Positions 35,373 through 47,488 of a stretch of DNA of 64,000 nt are shown piece after piece. The notes beneath the pieces are model-generated. The model did not search any database. It saw only the letters and a list, made by a program, of their open reading frames with translations, and had not been told where the DNA came from. The position numbers and the translations under genes were made by a program. Each line of letters opens with the position of its first letter. Within the stretch, counting starts at the first letter, position 1. The stretch lies in NCBI RefSeq assembly GCF_025024155.1, contig NW_026251821.1, positions 28,243 to 92,242 of the forward strand, given 5' to 3'. This stretch comes from Gamsiella multidivaricata. Taxonomy: Eukaryota; Mortierellomycota; Mortierellomycetes; Mortierellales; Mortierellaceae.

Positions 35373-38300
35373 ATGGCCCCATCAACACCAAGGGCATTTC
35401 ACAGAGTCGCGTACTGGGCCGTGACCCTTTGCGCTATTGTGCTAGCTCTCCTTGTCAGCACTACTGTCGCACTCGATGAGGCTCAAGCGGGTATTATTGA
35501 CTGGTATGTGCAAAAAATCCCAAAGGCATGGGTATTTACAGGTTCCGCAAGTCATATGTGGCCTTTGAAGACATAGCTGGAATAACTATGAACCGCTCCC
35601 TCTTTTCCTAATCGAACTGTTGCTCCATCTTTGAATCGAATTCAGGCACCACAAATGGATCGGCACGCCCCATATGTCTGCTACACCACGCACTGTCCGC
35701 GGATCGAATGCAATCTTTGTTGCAACTGATAAAAATACCATCGCTTCAATTAAAGCAAAGTCCGGCGAACTCGGTATGGACCTGGAGATCTTTGACGGAG
35801 GGCCCAAACGTTCGACGTATTGTGTTGCTGGCTTAAGCAACGCTGTCAAGTGTTCTGATCCTGATTTCTACCTACTTTAATTAAATCATAGTATGGCGCC
35901 AGATTCTTCGCGAGGATGAACCTATTCACGCCCTGCGCTCCATCTCTGGACGTAAGTGCATTCATGAATGGTAGTTGTGTTTTTGGATACTCCATGCTAC
36001 TGGACACCGATAGCTTACAATATACTGAAAATCGAATTATCACCACCCTTTACCAATTAGATCTTCTGACTCTTTCCGGCTCACACGAGTTTCACAGCCG
36101 ACTTCTAGATGCAAAGACTGGACAGGTTCTTTGGGACTTTTCGCCTCGCGGTGAAGGCGCCATCCCCGGGCTAGAATTTGGCCAGGCTGCTACTGTCACC
36201 TCGGAGGATTCGAATTTAATCATTTTGAACAGCGGTGCCCATGTCCGCAAAGTTTTCAGCAAGGCAGGGACCGAGGCCTGGCATTGGAAAGCGAACGAGG
36301 GCTCTGCGACGACCTACTTTTCGGTTCTGGAGGCCAAGGGCTTCGGCGACCACACCGACGTTGTCTACGTACTTGGACTGCAACGTGAAGTTACCGCCTT
36401 TTCTCTCGAGGTTGTTGCTTTGGACTCAACCACTGGAAGCGTCATCAAGACATTCAATATCAAATCCAAGATCGAGGTCTTCGAAGACACGCTGATTTTA
36501 GGAGGCGGGTCGACAGGAAAGAGTGGATATGTTGCCTGGTTGGAGCAGGATCATCTGAAGGTTCTGACTCTCGGAACGAACAGGGTCACGCAGACGGCAT
36601 TGAAGAGTATTATCGCCGAAACCCCAAGCTTCGAGGAGTTGGTCGCCGCGCTGGAGTTCGTAGACCTGAGGCTGCCCGAGGGTCATACCGAGTTCCTGCT
36701 GAGCGGAACGGTTGGCGAATACAACGACGCGAAGAGCTCAGTTCTTTTTGTAATTGACGAAAAGACCGGAAAGGCTGAGATCGTTCATGATTTTGGCGAG
36801 CGAACAGGATTCTCGGTCTACTCCGCCACAACAAAACCTGCGACGAATGAGGTCGTGATTGTGAGGGCTTTCCGCCAGGATCACGAGACTGGAGCTTTGG
36901 AACTCTTCGATGTCAGCGAGCGCAAGGTCATCATCGAGCATGCCCTCCCTCTGGATTTCGACAAATATTCCCACTTCACATTTGCATCGCTAGAACTGTA
37001 CTCCAAGGGCCAAGGCGTTCAGACCCGCGTCTACTTCTCTACCATAGATGGATCTTTCCACGTTTATTCGGATGTTGAGTCTGAGCAGTGGTACCGTGAG
37101 GAATCATTGGCATACGTCAAAGACGTCGAATTTGTCGACTTGCCTGAACGCAAACTTTGGACCCAGGATGTTGATGAATCGGGACACGTCAGGGCAGCCA
37201 GGAATCTGACGATTATCGAGCGCTACATTGAACGCCTGTCATCACACATCTTGCAGCTGAAGAGTCTGCCTGCCTTCATCGTCTCGTATGCAAACCCCTC
37301 GTCTTTATTCAATAAGGCTCCCGTCGCTACCGAGTACTCGGAAGTTCAGATCGGTGTTCCCAACAATACCACTCAACCTCTGTACCGTGATCAGTTCGGT
37401 CTCCGCAAGATCTTGGTTCTCAGCACGTATAAGGGTAAAGTTGTCGCGGTCGATTCTGGAGACAAAGGTCAGATTATCTGGAGCCGATACTTCCCTTGGG
37501 GTCACGACATCAAGAACACTGTGGTGGTCCGCCACGCAAACGTACGACTTCCTCCTATTCTTGCCATCATTGCCGAGACTGTCGACGGCGGTGGAAACAA
37601 GGTTCTTCGACTATATCGTCTTAATGCCCTGACTGGCGAGGATTATGAATCCGGCAGCTTTTACTTCCCAGCCTCAGCTTGGATCCCGGCCGGATACCTC
37701 AGTGCTTTCAAGTTGCCGCTGGAAGACCCAGAGGAGAAGACGCAGGTCCTGTGCATTGTTGATGATCGCATGCATATCACCACCTTCCCTAGCACGGAGG
37801 TCGTTCAGGAGGCCTTCAAGGCACTTTCAGACGATTTTTATTTCATGTTGAAGAATAGTGTCGGCGCCAAGGAACTCAAGGGATTTAAGGCCATTGTTTC
37901 TTCAGACACAGACCGCATGGATGTGGAACCCACCTGGACGATCCCCTTCCCTGAAGGCGAAGTGATTGCTACGTTTGCAGAGAGACCATCGTACGAGGTC
38001 ATGGCATCATTGGGTCGTGTGCTTGGTGACCGCGGAGTGCTCTACAAGTACCAGAATCCCAACTATGCAACCGTCATTACAGTCAACGAAAAGCCTAAGC
38101 ACGGACTTGCCCCTTACCTAACCGTATACCTGATTGACATCGCCAAGGGCACCATTCTGTACCAGGCGACGCACGAGAACGTGGGCCTGCACCAGCCTAT
38201 CCTTGCAACGCAGTACGAGAACAATGTAGTGTTCACCTTCTGGTTCGAGGGCGAAACTTCGATCTCTCCCAAAGGATATCAGGTTGTAGCTCTCGAATTG

Positions 38301-39045
38301 TATGAGAGCAAGAACCGCAACCAGCGCACCAAGAGGTGAGACTGATAGGCTATCGCCGGTTTGGTGACCATTATATGGATCTTTACTCTAACACAACTCA
38401 ATATCTTTAATTCTCTCATAGCGAAACGTTCTCGTCTTTCGCGAGCGAGCGTCCTGACGTCTTGGCACAGTCTTTCCCCTTCCCACACTCTCCCACCGCC
38501 ATTGGGGTCACATCGACCAAGGCTGGCATTTCCGCCAAGGACATCCTCTTTGGTTTGTCTCGTCAGTCGGTCATGGCTCTCAACAAGCGTTTCCTCGACC
38601 CTCGTCGTCCCACAGGCGCGCCGAGCGCTATGGACAAGGAAGAGATGTTGATGCCGTACTCGGCCATTACGGATGATCCACGACTGTTCCTGTCGTATAA
38701 TCTTGAGGTCGTCGGCGTTAGAAGTATTGCGACTGCGCCCACATTGTTGGAATCGACTACGGTGGTGGTCGCATACGGTCAGGATGTGTTTGTTACTCGC
38801 CATGCGCCATCAAAGACATTTGATATCTTGAATGAGGATTTCTCAAAGTCGCAGCTGATGTTAACGATTGCTTTGTTGGTCGTGACGCTGTTCTTCACCG
38901 CTCCCATGGTAAGTCGCAACTCTTACTTGATGCATATCTGTCAAATGGGACGCCATGCACCTATTTCTTGTATTAACACTGCTTAACACATTTCTCTTTT
39001 TTTCTGTAGATGCGTAAGAAGATGCTCAAGGAGCAATGGTATTAG
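35373..39045 (+). CDS. EMC1: ER membrane protein complex subunit 1 (EMC1)
   Basis: Largest subunit of the ER membrane insertase complex EMC. Six exons close to 1038 residues: 35373-35503, 35646-35773, 35892-35951, 36061-38335, 38422-38908 and 39010-39045. A signal peptide with hydrophobic core AVTLCAIVLALLVSTTVA is followed by GIIDWHHKWIG. Beta-propeller repeats of PQQ type fill the lumenal part (LLDAKTGQVLWDFSPRGEG, VVALDSTTGSV). The conserved C-terminal EMC1 domain includes KAGISAKDILFGL and DPRRP. A membrane segment LTIALLVVTLFFTAPM and a short basic cytosolic tail (MRKKMLKEQWY) finish the protein, the tail encoded by its own 36-nt exon. It converges with the pseudouridine synthase gene, with 131 bp between the two stop codons. 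Confidence 0.95.
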
Positions 39046-39176
39046 GGAATGTTTCTGAATGCAAAAGATATGAGCTGAAAAAATATAGATTCTTTCAAAG
39101 TAAAGCTGCGATTTAAACAAGAATATTCTCATTCTTGAAGCCCATTGAACCCTCAACGCCTGCCTTGACTCTACCA

Positions 39177-41181
39177 TCATACTTGGACCCCTATTAATCC
39201 CAGTACGCGTAACTGGCGCCTCATGTCGTCTGGTATCTCGGCGCGTAATACGAGCGACCCATCATCCAACACTTTGTACCTTTTCTCATCCTCAGTTACC
39301 CTCGAGACCTCTTCTGGACCATTTTTGAACCAATCCTGCGATAGAGCACCAGGAAAGAGAAGAAACAAAGTCAACGCTTCGTCATCTCTCCTGCGATTTT
39401 TGTATGTGCATTACTGCTATAACATAGTCTACTCATACACAATACCTTCAAAATAAGCTCTGCCATGTGCAGATATATCCGTATCGGCCCCTTCTTCCTG
39501 TCCTGGCTATCCCCCTCGGCTAAATACTTTGAGTCTCCGAGAATAGGTGCTAAGGGTTGGGAGCGGAACCAAGGACATTTTTACGTGTATGAGTAACAAG
39601 GTACTATACAGAATCCTTTACATTGACCTTGGTCTCAGGATAGTCGGATCTCCCTTACCATTCAGGAGTTGCGCGCAGTGAACCCGTAGTTGGTGCTTAC
39701 GACCTGTCCGTGGGTAAAGATGAAGCAATGCCCAATGCATCTACGCGTTCAGACAGAGTAAAAATATTTGTTTAGGATGAATTGCAATTTTGCTGTGTAT
39801 GGATCAGCCCAATGTCGAACTACTTACATCTTTCTGGTGACTCTGGCTTACTATCCGGATATCGGTAGTCGAGGCCCAAGTCGTATTCATGGCGGAATCT
39901 CGTCGATGTTCTGTTGGTTCTCTTTGCAACATTTGGATGCTCTGCCTCTTTCCCTGCGTTACCGCGATCATGCTGCCTCTCAGAGTCGTCAAAGCACCTT
40001 CTGCCTTGAGTTCAATCTGGGATTCTGGATCCAGCAATGGGCCCTTGGATCCAACGATTGCGAGATACTAGTTGAGATTGTGGGATATATCATTATTACC
40101 CTATACTGATGCGCATTGCCTCTGTCCGGGATTAATACAAAAGTACAAACAAAGATGACTATTGTACCTTCTTCTGAATTCTGTTAGAAGTCATATTGGT
40201 GTCGCATGTCGAGGCTGTTCCAGTCGTGCTTTCATGGAAACGACCGGTCAGGTCTTGAGCCGCTTTACGAGTTCTAGCTAAGATTAGCAACCCTGAGGTG
40301 GTCCCGTCCAATCGATGCACAATCCTCGGCTTCTCTGGATAATCGTCTTGTAAAACTAAAAAGAAGAAAACCCCCCAATATTTGTTTCAGGAACTATTAC
40401 ACTCCTTATTATCGAGCTTCTTGCAATCAAAGACAGAAAGAACTGCTTTACTTGACAAGGAACCGTCGATGGAGCTCTCGATGCCTGTTCCACCCTGGAC
40501 CACGATACCCGCAGGCTTGTCCAGGACAACGATTCGCTCATCCTTGTATACGACCCAATCCTGCAGCGGCAGTTCTACTCTCCTTCGTCCCTTCATTTGA
40601 TCTACAGCACCACCTCTTGAAGAATCTGGTGCTGCAGACCTCGAAATGATCCCTACAGACGGGGGTTCAGTATGCTCCCAAAGTGCTCGGACACGCCAAG
40701 TTTGTCCTGCCTGAGTCCTCGTCGTTCCTGTGATCATTGTCACCGCCCCAGCCGTGGTGTTCGTGTCTTCGACCCCATCCTGGGCTCTCTTGTCTTGAGG
40801 CCCTGCTCCTTGAGAACGGAGTAACTTGATTTGCCGTTTCCGCAGCCATTTATTAACCAAAGAATTGTTCACTGTAGCAAATTCACTTTCCTGTCCAAGG
40901 CGGTGCTTCAGAAACCGATCCAAACGCATCCCAGACTCGTCCGGCGAGACGTAAAAGTCCTTGACCAGAAGGCTCCTAGGGCGGGTGCCGGTTGTGATCG
41001 CTACAGAGCCATTGACATGGGCGGCAGTAGCAGCGAAAGCAAAGATAGGAAGCGATTGACTGGCGTTGGCGCGTTGGTTGTAATAACGCAAGAGATTGCT
41101 GGCGTACGGCAAACGACTCCATATGATGCCTCTGGACACAAAGTGGATCTCTCGAGAAGGGAGAATCAAGGCCATCAGCAT
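39177..41181 (-). CDS. RluA-family pseudouridine synthase, probably mitochondrial (RPUSD-like)
   Basis: RNA-modifying enzyme converting uridine to pseudouridine. Exons 40401-41181, 40168-40355, 39828-40067, 39659-39740, 39446-39549 and 39177-39335 close to 517 residues. The catalytic motif VHRLDGTTSGLLILA contains the essential Asp. It is followed by TGRKHQLRVHCAQLL and APILGDSKYL, the standard RluA motifs II-III. An N-terminal S4-like region (LDRFLKHRL) precedes the domain, with GIVVQGGTGI just ahead of the catalytic exon. The first 60 residues are rich in Arg/Ser and lack clusters of acidic residues, which suggests a mitochondrial targeting peptide. Two ATG codons (41181 and 41175) could start it. 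The HRLD exon is joined through donor GTAATA at 40400. Substrate site is unknown; mitochondrial rRNA is the family precedent. Confidence 0.88.
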
Positions 41182-41264
41182 CAGGTAACCGATGTCGAAA
41201 TGGAGTAATCGCTGGTCGTGATCAGATAACAAACCTCGTAGCCTACGAGGGCAAATGCAAAATT

Positions 41265-42365
41265 TTATTTGATAGACTTTGGGCGCTGTCGGCCGGTGCT
41301 GTCAACCGGTACATGACTGTAGCCGTTTCTTTCGACTCTTTTTACGCGCCATATTGCCTCCAATAGCACAGCCAATGAACTCGTATCTGCTAGTTTATCT
41401 GCGTACTTGTTCAATCGCACCTTCGCTGGGCCGTTGACTATAGACATCCGCGGCTTTTTCACGGCATATTCCTTTTCCTGCACCTGGTCGAAACGTCGTT
41501 CGTGAATAATCAGGCCTACCATCGAGACAGTCTGCTGGCCAAGAGATGATTGCGCGTCTTGTGGAGGACACTCTGAACTGGACTTGCCAAAGGTCAGCGA
41601 TAGGGATGGAGATCGCATGCGACTATCGATCTCAGACTGAAAAAATGATCGATTTCGGACGCGTCTGGCTTGTTGCACTTCCTGGAGGCGATTCCGCAGC
41701 CAATGCAGCCTTACATTCGCCTCTATCTACAGCATCCACATATTTACCGCCTGGAGACTGCTCTCCTCTAGTTCAGAGGAAGGCCCTTTACTATCGTAGT
41801 TACCGCTTCTGCTACTGACGGTCAAAGACTGCCCGCCTCGATTTCGCGCGACAAGAGAGTACGGCGCTGCTCGAGACGACCAGGTGCTGCCCCGAGTCTT
41901 GAGCGGCTGAATATCTTCAGTTCATGGCTCCCCGAGGGGAGGTGGTACCGCAGATAGTCGCTCTATCTCTATTGTCCCCGCCTGTACTCTCTCCTCTTTT
42001 TACCGACCACTAACTGGACGGTGGCAACATGGGAATCCACATTCCTGAATAGTGTGATTCGATATCCGAGAGCAAACGCGTATTGAAGGCTTTAGTGATT
42101 TTCAGGCAAGGGCACTCAAGGCTTTCAAGTTGAAAATGTAAGACGATGTGTCTACGGGCATCCGAACGGTTTCTGAGAGATGTTGTGCTTTGAGATCCAT
42201 TGATCTAAAGTTAGAGATCGGCGGGAGTGAGACGACAGAGAAGGGTGATCCAGCTGCTGTTCGAGGTGCTGCGGGATTACCTTGACACCTTGGAGGAACT
42301 CGAACTGAGGTAAATGTACGAGGGATTGTGGTAAATACTTCGTCGTTGTCTCCTGGATTTGCCAT
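41265..42365 (-). CDS. Unrecognised five-exon gene, 265-residue protein
   Basis: The model closes in frame: 42281-42365, 42156-42204, 42015-42121, 41820-41914 and 41265-41726. Start ATG at 42365 gives MANPGDNDEVFTTIP. Acceptors include CTAACTTTAG (with branch site) at 42205-42214, and a later one in CTGTAG before IEANVRLHWLRNRL. Protein features: a Cys-rich short segment (FGCPLECPCLK), a helical, basic, probably coiled-coil region (RLQEVQQARRVRNRS), and a polar C-terminus ending TGRQRPKSIK. No membrane segment and no catalytic motif seen. Without splicing, the same frame would meet a TGA and a TAG. It is followed 84 bp downstream by the pseudouridine synthase start on the same strand. The donors GTTAGT and GTCAGT are non-optimal, so exons 3-4 are the least certain. 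Confidence 0.55.
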
Positions 42366-43760
42366 AGGAGAACTGGAAAAGTTTGAGGAGCAAAGCAGAT
42401 GCCTCGGCTAATGGCATCTCTATCGGTTTTACAAATGCAAGAAATACGAAATAAGCCGAATAAACGAACTTTTTTATTTGATGCCGATCATAGTGAGAGG
42501 TCAAACAACAAAATGATGTGCACTCAGCACACAAATGGAGCTAAAGACGGTTGCGAATCGCGAAGATGCATTTGTTCGACGACACTGACCGGCAGACATG
42601 TCTTGCTCTCTGTCCGTGCGTGCGGCCAGAACCAGGTTTTTGGCATGTGCGGCCATGCAGTGATGAACGGACAATGTCGCATGAAGGCGATACATCGGGG
42701 GCCTGTCTATTTATGTCAGAAATAAGTATATAACAGATCTATATCTACATCGACGATTATTACTTGGGGGTGGAGGGAGTGGAAAGAGCACCGATGCATG
42801 ATTCCCATCAGAGCGAATGCACAATTCATGCACAAAGTATGAATGATGAGCATTAGCTTTGAGCACAGGTAATATTTTTACCGTTCGAGGCTATTATGGT
42901 TGAGGCTATTGTCTCTTTGTCGTCATGATCCATGCATAAAGAAAGCAGCGAAGCAAGACGTCCCTCTTTGTCTAAACCCTTCCCTAAGATAGCAGACAGC
43001 TTTTTTGTTCCGTCATTTGTACAACGGCCGATGAAGTGTGCTGTAATTGTCTGCAGGCTGTGTCGAGCGCATCGATGGACAGAGCAATGGGCGGCGTGAA
43101 TGGATGCTCGATATGGATGGATGGCGAAGTAGCAAGGACGGCCAAACAAAGAAATGTCTACACGCGGGGGTGTGAATGTGCGTGTTAGTAGTCGTGTGAT
43201 GTGAGGGGGGGAGGGAGAGCATCACAGCGACTCCATGGTAGACTATAGTGCGGGTAGTTCTATTTCTGCCATCGCTGCAATAGCCTTTCCGTTTATGTAA
43301 GGTGGCAAAAAAAGGGTACTTATTTTAAAAATAAGGTTTGATGGCGTTGGGGTTTATTTTCTAATTTTACTTTTCCTTGGCTCTTTTTCAAAGCAAATAA
43401 TATAGTAAAGAGTAAATATATCCGTCCTTTTGCGTTACCTGTTTGGAGCGTTTTTCTTCCTTTGTCGTTCCCTCACCCCCATCCTCACTCTCCTTCGCTT
43501 TCGACTCTTTTTTTTCCTTTTTCTCGCTTACTTCCTACCTTGACCTTGTTCTGCACTGCTTCTGAAGCGACATTTTCACTCCCCTCTCTCGCCTTCACTC
43601 ACTCCCGCTCTCTCACTCTCTCACTCACCCACTTTCGCACTCCATTCCCCTCCCTCTCTCCCCCCGCTTTCGTAATCATCGTTCTCGATCCGCACTCTCT
43701 CACACACTCTCTACAGCAACTCAACAACGACCTGAAATACAATACACACAGAGTGTGACA
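42366..43760. other. 1.4-kb gene-free divergent spacer
   Basis: Nothing recognisable is coded here. The part from 43460 to 43700 is a long C/T-rich leader with TCACTC repeats before the phosphatase start. Earlier sequence is of mixed composition with short open frames on both strands, none with family features. Confidence 0.5.
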
Positions 43761-46700
43761 ATGATAGATATGGCTTCATCGCTACACAATGCGCTGTGCT
43801 GCTGGGCATCTTCACAACAGAGTCCTGTTGATGACACACCATCCTCGCCAGACTCGCCCTGCAGTGCCCGCTCGGTGTCCGAGTGCACCTGTGCTCACAC
43901 ATTAGCCAGCAATAACAGCGAAAAGAACACAGTAACCACCTCCACCTCGACCACAGCACACAGAGACCCCACAGCATCAACACCATTCTCACTACCCACA
44001 CGAGCACAGCCGCATGCTCACTGCTGCTACCACCATCGGCTTGCACTAGGCCAACGTAAGTCGACTTTGATCCGTATGGGATGTACACTCGAGGATGAGA
44101 CAGACAGATAAACAAACTCCTAATTAATATGACACATCAGACATATTGCGCCGAGAGAAAGAGGGAAAGAGGGAAAGAGGGGCAGAAGGGTTTGAATGGA
44201 ATGTGTGTATGTCTGGACGAGGGAGGGAGGGAGGGGCTAACAATAGCCACTGGAAACGACTGCCGCCACCTCGTTTCTTCCTGCCACCGGTCGAGATGAA
44301 TACCACGGTGATACAAATACAATTTGATTTGTGGCACTAATCGATCCTCCTTCTCTCTTTTCTCCTGTGTCATCTCCTAATTATGCAACTCATTCCCATA
44401 CACGTTTCCCGCCAAATAACGACATGAACTTTACCGAACCAATTCGCTGCCCGCCAAAAAACATCACTGGCAACACATTCCACCTGAAACTGTATCCGAA
44501 CCTGCTGCAGTGTATGCTGCGAGGGACGAGAAGCATTACCGCAAGAAGCGCGCCCATGGGTCGACCTCCCCCGTCAGGACATGGCCTCGCTCCAGCCATG
44601 TCAAGGACGTGATTGCCAAGAAGACCTCGGCCCCATCGGCCCTCGATGTCGTCTCGCCCTACCACTCGACCACATTCATGCTCACCCCACCCTCAGCATA
44701 CCTCTACAACGGCACATCCCAAATCCATAGCCAACAGCAGTACTACCAGCAGCACCAGCAGATGCACCACTCCTCGCCTGGCAAATCGCCCTCAAAGCGG
44801 TTTTCGCTGCAAAAGTACTACTATAGCAGGAACACCATGGTCGCCACATCGACCGCTGCCAATGGCAGGATGACTCCCTCACGGACGCCCTCGCCACCAC
44901 CAGTATCATCATCTCGAATTACCGCGATATTCACGCCAACATCGCTCTCGCCCATCCCATCACCATCATCCGCCATATCATCGTCACCATCACGTTCCAT
45001 CCTAGCATCCCCATCTCTGTCATCGCCCGCGCCCGCCTCCTTTACCTCTGCACCATCCGCCTCTATCACCACATTAGCCACGATCCCAGATGGAACCGCA
45101 TCCACATCAGGATGTGAAGGAACAGCTCCAGCCACAGCGGCGATCCACATGCCAGCACAAGGACAATTGCACGGATCAAATGCAGGTTCATTATCGATCC
45201 TTGTCCAAAGTAGCAGCATTGGCGATACCGACAGCATTCGCCCCAACACTCACCGCAATACGGACCCTTTTGTGACGAATCTTTCATCTTCACCTGTACC
45301 TTCATTAGCACTCAACATCCCCTCAAAAACTCCCCATTTGTCGCCACCAATGCTTACCACCATCATGGCTACTCCCACCTCTCCCTCCCTACCATCCCTC
45401 CCACTGTCCTATTCACCACCATCGGACTCTTCTCTGACAGTTTCAGCGCAATTCTATCCTTCTCCTTCTTCACCTTGCTTTCCAATTTGCCACAACAGCA
45501 TTACGATTACCTCACCAGAAAAATCGGACGCTACACCATACCCAGCCTCCAGTATCACATCTGCAAAGCTGGCTCATCTGCTTGAGCAATCCAAGCAAAG
45601 GACTGTCAGTGCTGGTTCACGACGACCCTTGATCTTGGATCTCAGGTCCCATCCGGATTTCTATCCCCTCTCTATCACGGACTCTATCAACATCAATCTC
45701 CCAACGCTACTCATGAGGCGATACCGACGTGGCGGCGCAGTGTCGTCGTTTGCACTCGAGTCTTTTATCACCATCCCTTCGGACGTGGATCTCTTCCATG
45801 AGATCCAAGACTCTTGGCGTACCGCTGCTACATCCTCAACGGAGCCTCACGATGTCATTGTGCTCGATCAGGATATGAAGGCTGGCGAGGAGGAGTACGG
45901 TCGGTCAGCGACGGCTGCATGGACCCTTTTGAATGTCTTAGAACGCGGTATTGGCAACGATTGCTTTAATAGTGCCCCCATCCGCCTGTGGTATCTCGAA
46001 GGCGGTTTTGACGCGTTTCAGCTATGGGACGTCAACGAAAAGCACCTGACTCGTTCTGGGGTCTCTACCTCGGCATCTATGTCGCCTGATATGCACGCCG
46101 TCGATCAGGATGTGGAGATGACTCTGGTGGTGCCTGAAGTCTTGTCTACTTCTGGACCGACAAAGACCAAGCCAGCCTTGGCTATCGACACATCAGTATC
46201 CTCTGCACCGAAACAGAGGGTCCGCAGAGAAAGTTTGTTCTCATTGAACACAAAGTCCCTGCAGCGACCTGCTGAAATTTCTCGTGCTCGTTCGCAGACG
46301 GTCAACCTGAAGCCGTTGGCGATTCCTTTTGTAAACAACTCAGCTTCTTCCACACAACAGCAGCAACAACAGGCATCTAGGGGAGGATGGCTCGCGGTTC
46401 CATCATCGATGGCCGCTCCGGCTCCCTCGCCAGTCATGTCCATGATCAGTAATCACTCGATGGAAATCTCGCACTCTGCTTCGACGGACCACAGTTCTAG
46501 CTGGTCGGCCGACTCGAGCTCTGTCAATGGTTCTGGCCATTTCCCACTGGCTGTTCCTAGCTCTCATTCAACAACGCTGAGCACGAAGCGCTCGATCTCG
46601 TCGCTGTTGACCCTCACCTCAATCCATGCTTCCTCCACTACTGCAAGTATCCGAGAGGAGGATGAAGACCGCTCCGAGTCCGGAAGTGGCTCGAGGACTC

Positions 46701-47488
46701 TCCACATCCCATATAGCAGCCATCAATGGGGCCATGATAGTCCCAAGGACCACTCGACGCGCTCCTGCACCGAGTCTCTCCAGTCGATGAATCAGGAATA
46801 CTCTCACCACTCCAACATGCAGGACCAACACTCCATCAGTGACCGATCTGTTATTACCGAGGAGGATGAGAATTCTGACGATAACGAGCAAGAGATCTCA
46901 TGCATCTTGCCCAACTTTTTGTACCTTGGCCCCGAGATCGTGAACGAGGCTCAGGTGAAGGAGCTCGACCTCTTGGGCGTGAAGCGCATCTTGAACATGG
47001 CCACGGAATGCGAGGATGCGCTGGTCTCGAACCGTCAGGGCATGGAATACCACAAGATCGGCGTCTATGATAATATCGATGCCGATGTTGGCGCAGGACT
47101 GTTGCGAGCCGTAGACATTATTGGTACGTATTTATCTCGATTTTTTTTTTTTTTTTTTGTTCATTACTCATGAGAAACTGCTCTCTGTGCACCTTTTGCT
47201 AACTCTGTCCGTCTTTCTTCATTTTCCATCTTTATAGCCGCTTCACCTGACGCTCCTATCTATGTTCACTGCAAGGCTGGCAAGTCCCGGTCGGTGACGG
47301 CGACGATCGCATACATGATCACAAAGATGCATTGGCCTTTGAACAAAGCGTATCAACATGTGTTGACGCATCGCCCATGCATGTGTCCCAACATTGGGTT
47401 CGTGACTGAGCTGATGCGTATTGAGGAACGAACGCTTGGAACCGACAAGGCTGCTGGGATTCAGGTTGCTCAAGTGATCGTCCATTAA
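43761..47488 (+). CDS. Rhodanese-domain dual-specificity phosphatase (MAP-kinase-phosphatase type)
   Basis: Exons 43761-44055, 44511-47123 and 47238-47488 give 1052 residues. The first 450 or so residues are Ser/Thr/Pro-rich low complexity. A rhodanese/Cdc25-like domain at about 455-610 (RPLILDLRSHPDFYPLSI, then IRLWYLEGGFDAFQLWD) resembles the MAPK-docking module of MKPs and appears not to carry its own catalytic Cys. A second disordered segment follows. The phosphatase domain begins near residue 890 (CILPNFLYLGPEI) and contains the signature VHCKAGKSRS (catalytic Cys about 980), encoded in the last exon. The general acid is probably in VYDNIDADVG. It likely dephosphorylates a MAP kinase on Tyr and Thr, as yeast Msg5 does. 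An in-frame second ATG lies at 43770. Confidence 0.9.

Noticed and set aside
41700..41750. A 21-bp intron (GTAAATATG to CTGTAG) in the orphan gene
   Set aside because: Too short for a spliceosomal intron; an upstream donor at 41819 gives a normal-length intron in the same phase.
42102..42280. Continuous reading of the orphan gene's first exon as an 87-residue protein
   Set aside because: The stretch contains a good donor (GTAATC) and CTAACTTTAG acceptor, and the spliced model closes across five exons.
44124..44373. Open frames across the first intron of the phosphatase gene
   Set aside because: They lie wholly between a clear GTAAGT donor and a CTGCAG acceptor and are purine-rich low complexity.
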